64,000 nt of DNA from Bryum argenteum (GCA_037043015.1 CM073321.1:22937001-23001000), one strand, 5' to 3'; counted from the stretch's first letter, positions 35,651 through 49,074 are shown. Translations and numbers: made by a program. Notes: generated by a model from the sequence alone, not told the origin.

Positions 35651-36892
35651 TTGCCAATGGTAACACTCCGATCGGGAAGATCGTACCGTGAATTACCATC
35701 AGACAAGGGTATCCAAAGTAGATTTAGTCAATTAGTAGGAGACCGACCTAAGGATTTGGAAGGTGGGACTTCAGAGGTAGAAAACTCCTCGGTTCCAGTG
35801 GTCCCAGTTGGTTCTATTCGCATGGCGCAACCATTCAACCCGGGCGCCCCGGTACCCCCGGTTACTCCTGACCCGGCGGATGCAATGATGGCCCCACGAG
35901 GGCTTCCAATAGTGCTGCCCGTGGGGTTAGCGCCATGGGGCATGCCCATGCACCTTCCGAAGTTCTCCGGGATGGCTCACGAGGACCCCTCCAATCATAT
36001 TGAGAGGTATATTGAAACCCTCGTGACCAATGTCATTCCCGAAGAAGACTATTGGTTGGTTTGGTTTTCCACTACCTTAGAGGGGGCGGCATATGAGTGG
36101 TACCGCTCACACGCCCCCGGAACGTTTGTAGATTGGCCAACCATACAAACGGCTTTTTTAAGGCAATTTAGGCCCGAGACCGGGCAACAAAATGCCTTGG
36201 TGGCTCTCACGGAGATAAGGCAAGGGCCCACCGAGGGAATCACGGAGTATATACGCCGGTTTAATACGGTGGTAACAAGGTTCGTGGGCAACCACTTGAC
36301 CGATGACACCATCCGGTATTACTTCATCCAAGGATTCAACAAACAATCCACAATCCGGGATGTGTTGAACTCTATGCCCCGAACGGTGGGTGATGCCCAA
36401 ACCGCTGCCCGTCGAGTTGAGAGTATAGAGAAGGAGAATAACCGAATGTGGGCCCGATCGGTGGCCCCGGTTCCTTCATTTATCCCCACTCACTACGAAC
36501 CTCCTCATAGGGAGGGTCAAACCCCGGGGGAGCCATCTAGGCCTATGGCACCATATACCTCCGGTTATGTTCAACCCAACCCCCTTGATTCAAGGCCACC
36601 GGCTCCTCAACTTCAATGGCACCCTCAACCGGAACCTCCTAAGGTGGACCGGTTGGCGGAATTAGAGGAACGGTTCAAAAAGGCCAATGATGATCTTCAG
36701 GTGGATATGATGAACACCATCAAGTGTCTAGGGGACCAATTGACCATGGCCATTAATGCTAAAAGCATGAATGCACCACCACCTGTAAGTGAGACCGGGG
36801 TACACCCGTCTAACCTTTGGTGCACAAGTTGCCGGCAATTTGGTCATACTCCCCGATTTTGCCCAAGTCCACCTAATCCAAGCCCGTATGTC
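35651..36892 (+). other. Gag region of the gypsy fossil, first part
   Basis: Retrotransposon-Gag-like region with FSGMAHEDPSNHIERYIETL, AAYEWYRSH and a block of Pro-rich linker, then a CCHC-type knuckle (CTSCRQFGHTPRFC). It is interrupted by the 2.6-kb insertion at 36893. Confidence 0.8.
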
Positions 36893-39494
36893 TGTAGTAG
36901 GGATTTTGCCCTACTCTAAACTACTTTCAGTATAGTGTGGTTCAACGGTGGAAAAGCAAAATAGTCTGTCGTATTGTGACTAAGGTCACATGTATTCGCG
37001 GTATAAGTATAACTATGTATAAACGTACCTGAGGGCTTGTCTTGCGGCGATTCACTCTTATACCCAGGGATCACTCAATTTGGGTTACTGTCATTACCAA
37101 TGCACTATATCTAGACTCAATGCAGTCCCAGTCCTGTCTAGTATCCTAGGGGAAGTCAATAGTTCTGGTCAATAGTTCAGGTTATGTCAATAGACCCAAA
37201 TGCAGACTATCACCTAGTCAAAATGCCGATATAATATTTTGAAATAATACACATAATATTTAGTCAATAGGTCCAGTCCCAGTGTATTACATACGATACT
37301 ATTTACAATATGCCTATCGGGCAGTGTGTCAATATATCCAGGTGCAAGGAATGATTTAGAATCTGCCTACCTCTGTGCAGCTCTCCAAGTCTCTCAAGTC
37401 AATAGGTCTTGTACACATGCAAATATGTATGCAATTATGCCCTGCACAAACACACTCAGCTCAATCTCCTGTTCAAACACTCAATAATAGCTTAAAACTC
37501 CAAGAATACCCAAAAACATGTCAAACCCAAACCCAGGAACTTACCCTAAAATTTATGTCAATAGGTCTCACTCAACTTCAAATGTCGGTCTTATTATTCA
37601 AATTCTTTAAATAATCCTATTACTTACTCCAAAACCAAATGCAAACTCAAAACTCAACACTTAGTTTTCAAACAAATTTCGAACAAACTTGTCTAATTAG
37701 GGTATTTTGGAAATTGATCTTTCAATTCTAAAGTTGAATTTGGAAAATCCAACCGTAGGATCTTGTTCAGAGCTATCCAATTAGTTCGTATGCCAAAATT
37801 TGTAGTTTTCGACTGTATGGATTGAAACTTAAATTCAATCAAAGTATGCAGAAAAATATGTGAGAAATTCTGCGAGGGACCTATTGCTGTGCACTGCGGA
37901 CCTAAAGCCGTGGACAAAGGGACCCCAAAGACCGTGCGATTTTCAGCAGTCGCAGACAGGAATCCCTAATTTCACCGAAATACTTCGACGAATGAAACTC
38001 TTTCAGATTCCGACCCAATTTGATTCATTTCTTACCCATTCCATGTACAATCAGATGCAATGCAAGTGCAGAATGTATGCAGAGCTTTACAGCTTACAAA
38101 TAAGAGTTTATACAGATTCTAAAATCTATATCAAAGTTGCTCAAATTCTTCAACCTGCAAACGGCTTGAGATTTGAATTCTTCAGTCGATCTCCACTCCC
38201 AAATCTTCACTGCTCCAACATCGCATACTTGTTCTTGAAACCAATTGCTAGAATTTTCTTAGATCCGCTTAGCAAGGTTGAGGACTATCGACGTTGATCT
38301 AGCTTGAGCTCTTCTGAAAAGAGTCTTCACGTTCAGAGAATTTCGAGGATATACAGGTCATTCATGTTTCATATGCGACTGTTGAGAATACTGTCCTGCT
38401 GATGCAGACTTTGAAACAGCACCCTTGACCTCACCCCACAATTCACCTTCCAGCCTGATCAAAGAAAAAAAAATTTCGAAGCAGGGGCTGCAAAGGTCGA
38501 CCACAGCTTCACATTCACGTTCGTTGACTTCTCAGTCCGACACAACCTCAAATCACCACAATCTGTACGAACTCTCCGCTTCTCTTCAAATTTCGACTGG
38601 GTCTCAGTTCGCACAGCCCCGTCCAACAGACTCAAGCACTTACTCTTTGTCCACCAGTACGTATACCACGCTCCCAGAAGGATATCGCAAATTATCCGCA
38701 ACTTGACCAGTTTTGACGAGATTTGTCTCAAAATACAACGCTGAAAACGCAATTATCAAGGAGAACGGCAAGCAAACCTCATGAGCTTAAAATTGTAGCA
38801 ATAGGTGTTTAGATCAGCAGTAGGCGATGGTATCTGAGCTCCAAGCGCAGATTCATTACCAAGTCCTCTTCAACCACGCCGATCTTCAGCGGCAACACGC
38901 CTTCGCCTGCGCACGATCGCAGCTATACAAGACTCTTTCTCGCTTTTCGATAATCTTCTGCTTCGCTTGCTCCAGATCCTCGCGCAGTTCGTTGATGTAG
39001 TACTCGACAACTGCCCGAATGCACACCTCTTCTCACATGAAATGAATCAAAAACCACGAACTTACGTCGCACAAATCTCACTCACTGCCCGGCACAGCAG
39101 CTTCGCACACAATTCACACAATTGCAATACAATTACACGATAATGCACACACTGAAGAACTGAAAACGAAAACAAAACACGACGCGCGATTCACATACAA
39201 GAATGCCGTGTTTTTTTATAAAATTTGGAGCAGTTTTATACAGACTCGCGCGCCCGTCTGCGAGCAACGCGACTTCTTCATCCAACCTGGATTTCTCATC
39301 CATCGGCTTTTTTTATCCATCAATTATAATTACTTTTACAAATTTCTATCAGCTTACCTTTATTGAAAGCTTTCTATTTTTTATAGCTTTTTAAGTAACT
39401 TTTTTATACTTTTTCGCATCTATAATATTATATCTATCCAAAAAGTAAAAAGTTTCTAAAATAACTCTATAAATGTTAATAAATAGTTACTACA
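36893..39494. mobile_element. 2.6-kb TG...CA insertion, possible solo LTR
   Basis: It starts TGTAGTAGGG and ends ATAGTTACTACA, giving short inverted ends TGTAGTA/TACTACA. It is flanked by ATGTC at 36888-36892 and 39495-39499, a 5-bp target duplication. Length 2602 bp, with no long coding frame and no internal pair of direct repeats seen. A solo LTR of a large LTR element, or a non-autonomous LTR element, fits the TG...CA ends and 5-bp duplication. Confidence 0.7.
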
Positions 39495-40996
39495 ATGTCC
39501 CACCACATAGCCGGCCTACACCGCCCAAACCAACCGGGGGTAATCCACCATTACCAAAGGGGACGCCGTGCCCTACATGTAGGCGATTTCACCCCATTGG
39601 TCCGGGAAAGTGTTGGGTGGAGACCGGCGTGGTGTGTGACAATTGTGGGGACAACCACCCCACCGAGCGGTATTTCCGCCAAAAAAAGGCAAAGCCGGAA
39701 ACCGTTCCGGGGGCTTCAAGCTCCTCAACCCCCACCCAAGGCTTCTTCTATGATAAGCCGGCACAAGAGTACCTTTTACAAACATACCCGACTCCATGGT
39801 ATCCAATGGCTCCTACTAGTTATGTTCCACCACCGTCGGACCAAAGCCAAGGTACGGGACCAAGTAATCCCCCGGTCCAATATTACATGGGGATGCAACC
39901 GGTCCCCCCTAGTGCTCAACCGCCGGCGGTATACGCCAACCCAATGGTCTCCCAAGACGACCGGAATAGCGTTGTACCTCCCGGTGATCCTTCGACCACG
40001 GGGGTCATCCCAAACGCGGCCCACCCCCCTATACATCAAAGTATGCATTTAATCATACATGAGGAGGTGGACACCGTGGTTGCTATGGTAGTGGGGGAAC
40101 CGGTTGAACACCATGTGGCGGTCATGACACGGCAACAACGGGCCAATAATCCACCTCTTGATACAATATCCCGAGAGGGTAGTGATTCGGAAGAGGAACC
40201 GGATATCCCGGCCGTGAAGGAGTTTTTGAGGAGCCAATTGCATGAGTTTTCCCCGGACCCACCCTTGGACCAACCCTCAATGGAGGGTATCCAATTAGAA
40301 CCTCTTGATGATGAGGTAGAGGACCTCTATCGGTTTGTAGACACGGCGGAGTCCGGACACCGGGATCCCCTAGGGCCAGCGGCTCAGGGTACCCGGGTGT
40401 TCAACCCGGCGGCGGATTATGACCTTTGGTCGGATCTTTGCACCATTAGGGCTAATATATCCATAGCCCAACTTATCCGGGTAGCCCCCTCATTGAGGAA
40501 AGAGTTCAAAGAAGGGGCGACAATGCCCCGGAGACCTCGGAAGGTGGTAATGGCCGCTAAAATGTACACTAGCCCGTTGGTAGATGACGGTGCCTTCGAG
40601 ATTGATGTCTCTATTTTGGATAGAATCATCCCGGGCGCCGTTGTTGACAACGGAGGTGGCATCAACGTCATGTCCTCCATCACGATGGCTAAGCTAGGCT
40701 TAGATATTACCGGCCCTTCCCCTTACATTGTCAAGGTGGCGGACCAACGTCCAATTACTCCACTTGGCGAAATCGCCAATTGCCACATGGAAGCGGGAGG
40801 GGAAGTCTACCCATTGACTTTCCATGTATTGAAGCTTGAGGCTAGTAAGGCCGCTTATCCCATCCTTTTAGGGAGAGATTGGTTGAGAAGGGCCAACGCC
40901 GACGAGCGTTGGTCCATCAATCAATCAACGTTGCAATTTGGTCCGCCGGAAAATCGATCAATGGTGACCATCGGGTGTCGGTTTCCACCTCCTTAG
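39495..40996 (+). other. Gag end and retropepsin-like region of the gypsy fossil
   Basis: It continues after the insertion with a second Cys-rich knuckle (CDNCGDNHPTERYF), a Pro-rich linker, an acidic segment and a retropepsin-like domain (VVDNGGGINVMSS, then AYPILLGRDWL). Part of the 33.1-44.2 kb element. Confidence 0.75.
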
Positions 40997-42486
40997 GAAC
41001 ACTTGGAGAAGTGCCTAAGACAATGCCATCCACCGATGGTGAACACGTGGACCTTATACACCCCGCGTTGGTCCCGGGAATCAATCCCATCGATTTAGGC
41101 CCGATTAGAAACCTTGGGCCGGGACTTTATGATTGGGAGGATGACGGTGAATTCGCCACATGGCTTCGGGATCATCCCGAGGACCTTGACACCCCTAGGT
41201 TACAATCGGTGAATGTCATAACTACCATGAGAGTTTTGGAAGAACCGATAGGCCTATACCCCGGGGTAACAACCGTGGTTGACGAGGTTGACTATGAGGT
41301 GGTTTACAACCTCGAGATAGACGGAACCCAAAGCCTCGGTTTTGAAGGGCTAATGGAAGAGGACGAAATACTCCCTCCTCCCCTTCATTTCCGCAAAACC
41401 TCCACTAACTTGGAGGTGGGTTCCGATTTACCTATTTACCCCGCGGTGCCAAGTGATTGGTATCATGGCCCCACCAACCCGGTCACGGTCCCAATCAACG
41501 ATTGCGTAGATGTGGACGTGTCGGTAAAGGGCGAAGAGCCCCGCCCCATCAAAATGGGGGCTCAATTATCCCCGGAAGAAATTGAGAGGTTCAAGGGTCT
41601 TGTCCTCGAATTCCGGGATATTTTTGCTTGGTCCTATGAAGACCTCAAGGGCATTCCACCGGAGATTGCCCAACACACGATCCACCTACTTCCGGGGTCT
41701 ATACCGGTCCGGCAAAAGGAACGCCGAATGAACCCCCGCCTCCAACTCGTCGTCAAAGCCGAGTTGGAAAAGCTCTTAGAGGCGGGTTTCATTAAACCGG
41801 TGGAAATCACGGATTGGGTGTCCCCTATGGTGCTTGTGAAGAAGAAATATGGGAAGTTGAGGGTGTGCATCGACTACCGTCGATTGAACAAAGCCACCCA
41901 AAAGGACCATTTCCCCCTTCCATTTGTGAACCAAATCTTGGATGAGGTGGCGGGTCATGAACTCTACACTTTTTTAGATGGATACTCGAGATACAACCAA
42001 GTATCCATCCATCCCAATGATTACCACAGAACCGCATTTACCACCCCGTGGGGAACATTCATCTACGTGGTCATGCCCTTCGGTTTATGCAACGCACCCT
42101 CGGCATTCCAAAGAGTCATGACCTCAATTTTCTTTGACCTTCTTCATATGTCCATGTCGGTCTTCATTGATGATTTTAGCACCCAAATAAACGCCATTGA
42201 CCATTATGCAATGTTGCGTGAATGTTTTAAACGGTTCCGTCAAAACCGTCTCTCTTTGAATCCCACCAAGGTTTACCTCGGGGTCCAAAAGGGAGTTTTA
42301 TTGGGCTATGTGGTGTCCAAAGCCGGCAAAGAACCGGACCCCGATAAGGTTGAGGTAATCCTCAAGCTTGAACCCCCAACTTCGGTCAATGGCGTTCAAA
42401 GTGCTCTTGGTCATTTTGGGTGGTACCGGGATATCATGGCCGATTACGCCACGTTAGATGGTGCCCCCATTCTCCTCTCGCACTAA
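40996..42486 (+). other. Reverse transcriptase region of the gypsy fossil
   Basis: RT landmarks in order: a degenerate linker, VSPMVLVKKKYGKLRVCIDY, FTTPWGTF with VMPFGLCNAPSAFQ, and VFIDDFST as the catalytic box. It stops around the RT/RNase H border, and nothing resembling RNase H or integrase follows. Confidence 0.8.
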
Positions 42487-43129
42487 CGCCAAGAGGAGTA
42501 AGTTATACCACATTTGACCGTGCATTCCCAATGGGTAGCACTTGCCTACGAGCTCTGAGACTCTAGGCCCGTAGCATGTTTCTCCAAAACATGCCCCGCA
42601 GATGGCCGACACCTGTGAACCCTTGAGATGGTTCACCTCGGCGGGAAAACCCTTCCCGCAAGGTTTTGATTATTTACGCGCGTTATATAATGCTTATTCT
42701 TATGTTTTACCCTTTTAGTTTCAAACCTCGGCATATAGTAGAAAGTCTTGGAGTCCTATCTCGCTAATCCGGACTTGTTAGAATCAAAATCCTCAATGGT
42801 TTTAGTTCTAAAAAGTTAGAAAGTGGAAAAGGGGTTAGAAGACCGGTGGATGAAATGTTGGATGGATGTAGTGGAGTTGGTTTTCTCCCTACCGTTGGGC
42901 TAGGGTTGGAGAGAGTGTGTGTCTCTCTTTCTCTCCCATGTGTGGGGGAAGAGGGTGTGTGTGTGTGTGAAAGTTTTCTTAGGTTGAACTATGCAAAATA
43001 GAGTTGGGTGGTCTAACACAAAAAAACTTGCAAGTAGGATGTGTGGATTCGTTGCATGTGGGTGTGAGTGTGGGTAGGTTGGAGGAGAAGATAGAAGGGT
43101 TGGAGTTTTCAATTTGGGAGTGGCTGCCG

Positions 43130-43495
43130 ACTTTGAAGGACGAGATCTCACGATTGAAAAAGAATTGGGAGGCTTGCCTTAGAGATCTAGGAGCGTTGTC
43201 GAGTTTTCTTTCCAACAAGACCAAGCTTGCCCTCATTGGAGCAAGGACGAGGAAGAAATCGCGATTCTACCAAAGTACCCTTATTGGTGACGGCAGAGTT
43301 GAAGGGTCGGCTTTGAAGGACGAGATCTCACGATTGGCAAGGAATTGGGGGGCGTGCCTTAGAGATCCAGGAGCGTTGTCGAGTTTTCTTTCCAACAAGA
43401 CCAAGCTTGCCCCCATTGGAGCAAGGATGAGGGAGAAATCGTCGTTCTACCGAAGGGACCTTACTGGTGGCGGCAGATTGAGGGAAGCCCCATTT
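43130..43495 (+). repeat. Tandem duplication of about 180 bp
   Basis: Two copies (from about 43133 and 43313) share 'ttgaaggacgagatctcacg', 'gagcgttgtcgagttttc' and 'ccaacaagaccaagcttgcc'. They lie in the non-coding 3' part of the gypsy fossil. Confidence 0.85.
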
Positions 43496-43959
43496 TATCC
43501 TCCTTTGATGTGATTGTGACACTCTTGAGTAGCTAGATTGTGTGTGCAACGACCCTAGTGGGGTTAGATGCATGAATGCTTTGGAAAATGGCAATTTGTT
43601 GCCCAAAAACATGTTTGGGTTGCAGCTTGATTTGGTGATGTTGTGTTATAGTTTCATGTATGAATGTGTGTTTTCTTGCTTGTGTATGCTGGTTTGATTG
43701 TCTTGTGTCACGATTTGAATTCGTGTGAGGGAACCGCGCGGAAGCGCTGCCCAAAATTCTCCAATTAACCCTAAAATTGTGTAGTGGTGGAGAATTGCAT
43801 GTTTAGTTGATTGTTAGCACTCATATGTTGATTGGGTGCTTAGGTTTGAGGTAGAAGGTGCTTTAATGTGATTTGCAACCCCTTTTCGGCCCTAAATTGT
43901 GTGCTGGACCTCTTAGTCCATATGTGTTTTAGAGGCCTTAAGTGTTCCTTTTGGTCATT

Positions 43960-44230
43960 TTGTGCCCATAATTGAGCCCTAGGCCCTGAGTGGTTAAATG
44001 AGGGTTATTTGAACCTCCTAGGGAGGCTTGGCGGACTCAATTCACTGCTGGAGCTACTTGTTTTGCATTAAATGGAGACTTGAGTGAATGGTGGTGTCTC
44101 CTTGTGAATCCAAACTAGAAATTGCATGTATGTATGAAGTGTAGTGTCCATTGCTTCGAAGGTCGTTTTGCTTGGACCCACCCCCACGGCCAAACTTGTG
44201 GCTTAAAACCGGGTCACCGAGATTTAGTCT
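43960..44230 (+). repeat. 3' LTR (short)
   Basis: Matches the 5' LTR up to 'gggtcaccgagatttagtctca'. Flanking target duplication not identified. Confidence 0.65.
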
Positions 44231-44235
44231 CAGAG

Positions 44236-44683
44236 CCGTAGAGGTGGTCGTCGATGAGCTGGTATGGTGTGGCGCGTCCTCACTACACGCGGAAGCGAGT
44301 GCACTCTGCGAGGGGTAAGATACACGTGAAGGGGTCATCCTTCTGACGATGACGTTAGAACGAGGGTAGAGGTTAAACAGAGTGAGGGTGAAAGTGAGCG
44401 AGGTTTGAAGTTGAACAACGAAACAGAACTCAAGATAAGGTGGTGCATCCAAAATGTTTGTGAGCTATGTTCATGATGAAGGAAATCTGAAGTCACAACA
44501 TTTTTTTTTCAAGTAGGATGTTGGTTAAACGACTTTGGTAGTCTAGACACCGAAGGCTGTGACGTGGACCTTCGTGAACAAAAACTAATGATTTTGTACC
44601 GGGATCCTATCCAAAATCTCTGCAAGCAGTACGCGCTTTATCTCGTTGAAGCTTAACGTGGGGGCGGTCACGAGGTGGCCGTC
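44236..44683. other. Unassigned spacer
   Basis: Between the gypsy 3' LTR and the SWIM-domain frame. It may be 3' UTR of the latter. Nothing else seen. Confidence 0.4.
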
Positions 44684-45550
44684 TTAGAGTCGGAATCCAC
44701 AAACCATGCGGAAAATGTAGCATAGGTGCTTGCAGTTATACCATCCTCCACGCCCTTTGTGGTGCAATGCCATATCTGTGAAATCAATACAAGTGCAGCT
44801 AGGGAATGATCCTATCACAACCTTGTACTCCGCTGCCTCTAACCCGGTGGTTGATTTCAAATCAATGACTGCTCCGATACCCGGGCTAGGAATAAGGGTG
44901 ATCCGGGCCATCTTTGCGTGTAGAAGCGTTGCCGACTCCCACCTTGCAAGCTGCTTCTCCGAGTTCTTACGAGTGACAAAACGCTTGCAAAATTTGTCGT
45001 TGCGCACCGTCATGTACTTATATGCTTGTGTTGGAATTGGGATGCTTTCAATTTGATCCGCAATGGCAACGTTATATCCAAACTGACGCTCCATTGGCAT
45101 TGGTCGTTTTTGTTGTAGCTGGAATCCCGCTTGTTGAAGTGCCAAGACCTCACGCATAGTTAGATTTGTTCTTTTCTGAACAGGCCAAACCGTTGGGACA
45201 TCAGGAATTAGATCCGTAATCCACCTTCTACGGGGGCCTTTAACACACCTGTTCAGATCAGCAGGGCAGAAGTAGAAAAATTGCTTGACGTCGAGGTTCT
45301 TGGGGCAATCGTGATGAGTCCCATGGAATGTAGGTGCTGGGCCTTTTGGCCCACTGATCTTCTGCTGGCATTGCTTTGACACGCTCCGGTTTCCAATACA
45401 AGTCGGATTGCTATTTGCAGGAACACGACGGATATGCCATTTTTCTTTCTCACAATCATCTTCTCGGACTTCAGTGACATGCACAATTGTGAGGTTAAAT
45501 CCCGGTGTTCCGGTTGTAACTCACAAGTTGGGCCGTGAGGGAGGAGTGCA
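44684..45550 (-). pseudogene. SWIM-type zinc-finger C-terminal part of a MULE-like protein
   Basis: The minus-strand frame opens with FNLTIVHVTEVREDD and WHIRRVP, then has a Cys/His-rich block (CPKNLDVKQFFYFCPADLNRC) and ends in a SWIM-like finger: SCTCIDF ... WYNCKHLCYIF. SWIM fingers of this CxC...CxH form close MULE/FAR1-type transposases. On the same strand, 2.1 kb upstream, lies the matching transposase-like region (47.6-49.1 kb), so the two probably belonged to one gene, split by an intron or insertion. Ends at 44684. Confidence 0.55.
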
Positions 45551-47642
45551 ATCAATTTGACCTTCCAAGCAATGGACACCCTAACAACCACCTAAACAAT
45601 CAATTTGCTCATTCTAAGAAGTCCGGAGGAAATCGGGCAGCGCTTCCGCGCCTAATCCCAAAATTCCGAAATTTTAATCTTAAATGTGTGAATTCAGCCA
45701 AAAATTTGGCAGCGCTTCCGCGCTACCCTTAAACGTAGTACACCCTAACTACGCAACCAGCATTCCAGCAAGCTAATTCATTCGAATAAACAACCATCAC
45801 ACATTCATAAGGTAACATAAATCAAAAACAAAAACAAACAATTAATTTTTTGGCAACTACTTTTGCCATTTTTAATAAGGAGATTCACAAATCACTCTAC
45901 TACGTTCAACACACACGAGGTGATAAGACAATCACGGATGACAAAAGCAAGAAGAAGGGAGAAGAGGGCTCCCTCTCTAATATCACCCTGTCTACCCTCC
46001 GTAATATCACGGAGGGAGGACAGGACTGTGATTGTCGATGAGCTGCGGCGTTCTGGGTCGGCTTCTACCGGTGCGCAGTCGCCTTGGCTGGGCCGGCACA
46101 GCTATCGCCGTTGCCGAGATGCCGTCGGTGTTGAGCTGCCGTAGTGGGTTGTTCCACCGTGACCGCTGCTGTTGTTGCGGTCAATGTTGTCCGCTCCTGC
46201 GCCGTCCCTCGGTCGACGGTCGTCTCCCACCTCGGCGCCGGCTACCTTCTTCCGGAGCTTGTCGGTCGGCCGGTTCTTACTCTCCGATGCACTGGCTCTG
46301 TCGGCCGTGGTGCCGTGGACCGCCGTTACGCACTGATCCGCTTCAAATCGGGAGCTGATACGCACCACTCTTGGGCTCGACCACACGGCTCACGCTCCCC
46401 ACCAATTTCGACGCTGTGCAGAGGTGTAGCAATACACTCGACGCCGACAGCGGCCACTCCAGATCGGAATTCGATGCTGGTGGTCGACGTCGCCGATGTC
46501 GAATGTGTCGAGCCGGTGTTGTTCGGCTGGCTCTCCGCCTTCGCTGCTCGTCCTCCTCCTGCGGATCGATCTGGTCTCCTCCGATGCTGCCTCAGCAGCG
46601 ATCGTTCAGTTCTAGCGAGGTGCTCCCGATGATCAGCTCTCACTGACCGCCGTACTCGTCGTCGTCGGGGTATCGTGGACGCGGCCGTGATCGCTGATCT
46701 ACTGCTGCTGTCGCCGTGGTAGTATCGATGCTGCCGGCTCCTCCGATGCTGGTGCCGACCTCGATCTGTGTCGGTGCTGTTCGGTGGCCATTCCGCTGCT
46801 GGCGGCTCGGTTCCAGTTGCTGGCGACTCCTGCGCCGCCTCGGTGCTCGTCTCGCCTGACTCGCGGCGCTGCCCCGACGAGCCGCTCACCCTCGTGTCAA
46901 TCCTCTGCTTCGTTGCTGGCGTGAATCTGCTACGTCTGCCGGGCTTCGACGCAGCTGAATCGGCACCTCCCCCACGTCGCTCGAACCTTGTCGCCGCGAA
47001 GGATGCTGGTCATCCTTCGGTCGAGCCATTACCGGCGCTGATTGCCGTCGATAACTCCTGGTTCCGCTTCGGCGGCCGCTGCTGAGCACAGATCCTGAGA
47101 TGGATCGCCGCTTTCGCTCCTTCCCTCCTCCACAACGCTCCTGAAACACAACCACCCGGAAATACCACGCAAAACTCACTCTGATCCTTCTCCCACTCAC
47201 ACCATCCCACAAAGAAACCTCACCAAAACCTCTACTGCAATGCCACTACGAAGCATTCAACAACGTTCCATGCGCACACGTACTCAATAAAGCACACCAC
47301 ACAAAAATTGACCCAAAAACCAATCTCGATCACTCCTTCCACACACACTCCTTCCACCCAAAAAACTTCTAACCCTAACTCCCACCCTCTCTCCCTAGTT
47401 GGAGACTTGGATGGGGCAAGTTTCATCCATTCCGCACGGATGAACTTTGTTCATCCGGCAGTTCATCCGCAGGGTTTTGCCAATTCCCTAGCTTATTAAC
47501 TAGGAGGAAACTTGAGCAATTTATGAATGATGATAAAGCACTAAAACATAACTAAAACATGTTATGAAACTTCGACGCAATTTAATATTACTAATTTGGA
47601 ATAGAATAACAACCACCGGGCCATCTAAGTAGAGCCCTCTAA
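45551..47642. other. Unrecognised GC-rich intervening DNA
   Basis: Separates the two MULE-like parts. A GC-rich centre (46020-47080), full of tcg/cgg triplets, gives long overlapping frames on both strands with no domain. 'gcagcgcttccgcgc' occurs at about 45638 and 45710, and its reverse complement at about 43735, linking it to the gypsy 3' region. Possibly another inserted element, not identified. Confidence 0.35.
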
Positions 47643-49074
47643 TTATCCTAGAAATTCCGGCACCGAGGGAATTAGCCTAAATGCCCCAATTGGGGATTTT
47701 GAACGTAAAAATATTATACTAGTGCTTGTAGATAGTGTTTCGAATAAGCGTGAACCGTTTCGGCGGTTCACAACAACGGGTGCAGTTGGAACTAGCGCAG
47801 TCGCTGGAATATCGTCCACGTCTTCGTCATCTAATTGAATAGGAGTAGAAGGAGATCTCTGAGAGCGTGTTCTCCTTTTGGAGTGCTTTGATTGAGAGAA
47901 GTTAACCTTGTCCAACCGACGGGAATCGTCATTAGCACCATATTGCGTTTCAAAACGCGTTTTACTTGATCCAAAAACTTCCTCGCCGGCATAATTAGGG
48001 TCCGCAACCAGGAAGTCCTTAGCATCGGAGATGGCTTCCATGGCTTTGTACATTGTGTTCGGATTCCTACTTCGATGTGCAAGCCTGAAGAGCAGCACCT
48101 CCTTGTCCAGTCCAGTTCCACCGCAGTTACCGTGTAGAAAAGCGTTGTAACGTGAGCATTGCATGAATGCCCTGACATAATTGTCCATCGATGCTTTTAA
48201 AATATCCTAAACGTCTTTACCGGACTTTTTTAATCACACAGCGTGGATGGTTTCAGCCAAATTGTATATTGGCATTTCAGCTTTCTCTTCATCAATAAGG
48301 TCCTGCACAAAGTCAAATTAGGTCATTTTGACTGTTGGAAATGGAAAACCAACTGTTACGTAAATCTAAAGAAATGCGAGTACAAGAATATGTGGATCGT
48401 GTAGGAAAATGAATTATAGGAGTGGCGGCACAAGTAGGCATGTCCACAGAATAGAGGTATGAGAAGAATGGAAAGTGCCGTGGTGGATGGTACGTCGAGA
48501 GAAATATTTAAGCATATCACAGAAACAAAAGTTAAAGCACGCTTACGAGATCCATGAAGGCTCCCCATTGCCTGTAACGGAAATGCCACCGCGCCAGCCA
48601 GGAATCCATGGCTGGCAAATTTGAATCTGTAACAGCTTCACTTGACACCCACCACGATCGAATTGCAAGGTAGCGTGTCTCGGCCTCGTCCATATTGATT
48701 GCATCCTTATACTGTGTACAGATTCCCTTATGCTCATCGCGGAGCACCGGAGTTCCGTATAAGTTTGTTACTATAAGCATGCATTTTGTCCAGTGGAGTA
48801 GACACGATCTCTCCTTCTCTTTCATGGGCACAGTCTTGTCTCCCGTCCCGTAAATCTCTCGAACAGCGTTCCAGTTGGCTTGAGCGCTGTCAGCCATAAA
48901 AGCTTTGAAATTGACATTGACGACACCATGACGCGCCATAACTTCGTTAAGCATCCTCCAAAGGTATGATTGTGCGTCCTTAGTCCTAGATTGCATGTCC
49001 CAAATGGCAATTGTCATCACCTTGGCGTGTTGACGATGTGACCCGCCTTGTAACACCGCTGTAGCACTGTCCAC
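47643..49074 (-). pseudogene. MULE-like transposase core, decayed
   Basis: The first frame (49074-48532) reads VMTIAIWDMQSRTKDAQSYL, then VNFKAFMADSAQANWNAVREIYG and HWTKCMLIV. This pattern of a strand, an Asp-bearing strand and a helix recalls the MULE RNase H-like transposase. The next part (about 48280-47643) reads MPIYNLAETIHAV, then DNYVRAFMQCSRYNAFLHG, and ends in a basic/acidic linker (STPIQLDDEDVDD). Two in-frame nonsense codons precede Met 48188: TGA near 48240 (likely TGG) and TAG near 48212 (likely CAG). A donor near 48540 and an acceptor near 48290 are plausible. Family assignment is by motif only. Confidence 0.5.

Larger units (their letters stand above)
33121..44235 (+). mobile_element. 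Ty3/gypsy LTR retroelement (broken fossil)
   Basis: LTR copies near 33121-33388 and 43960-44230 share most of their sequence and differ at a few positions and at their outer edges. A primer-binding-like tggtgcatctgccggga follows the 5' LTR. Internal order is a long leader, Gag with CCHC knuckles, a retropepsin-like domain and RT, then a non-coding 3' region. RNase H and integrase are absent. The RT box is FIDD and the protease box DNGGGINVM, of the plant non-chromovirus type; clade not certain. It is broken in a few places, including one clean insertion of another element. High LTR similarity suggests a fairly young element. Confidence 0.85.

Noticed and set aside
46032-47212. Several overlapping long frames on both strands
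   Set aside because: High GC lowers stop frequency. All are Arg/Ser/Pro-rich without domain, and they overlap in opposite frames.
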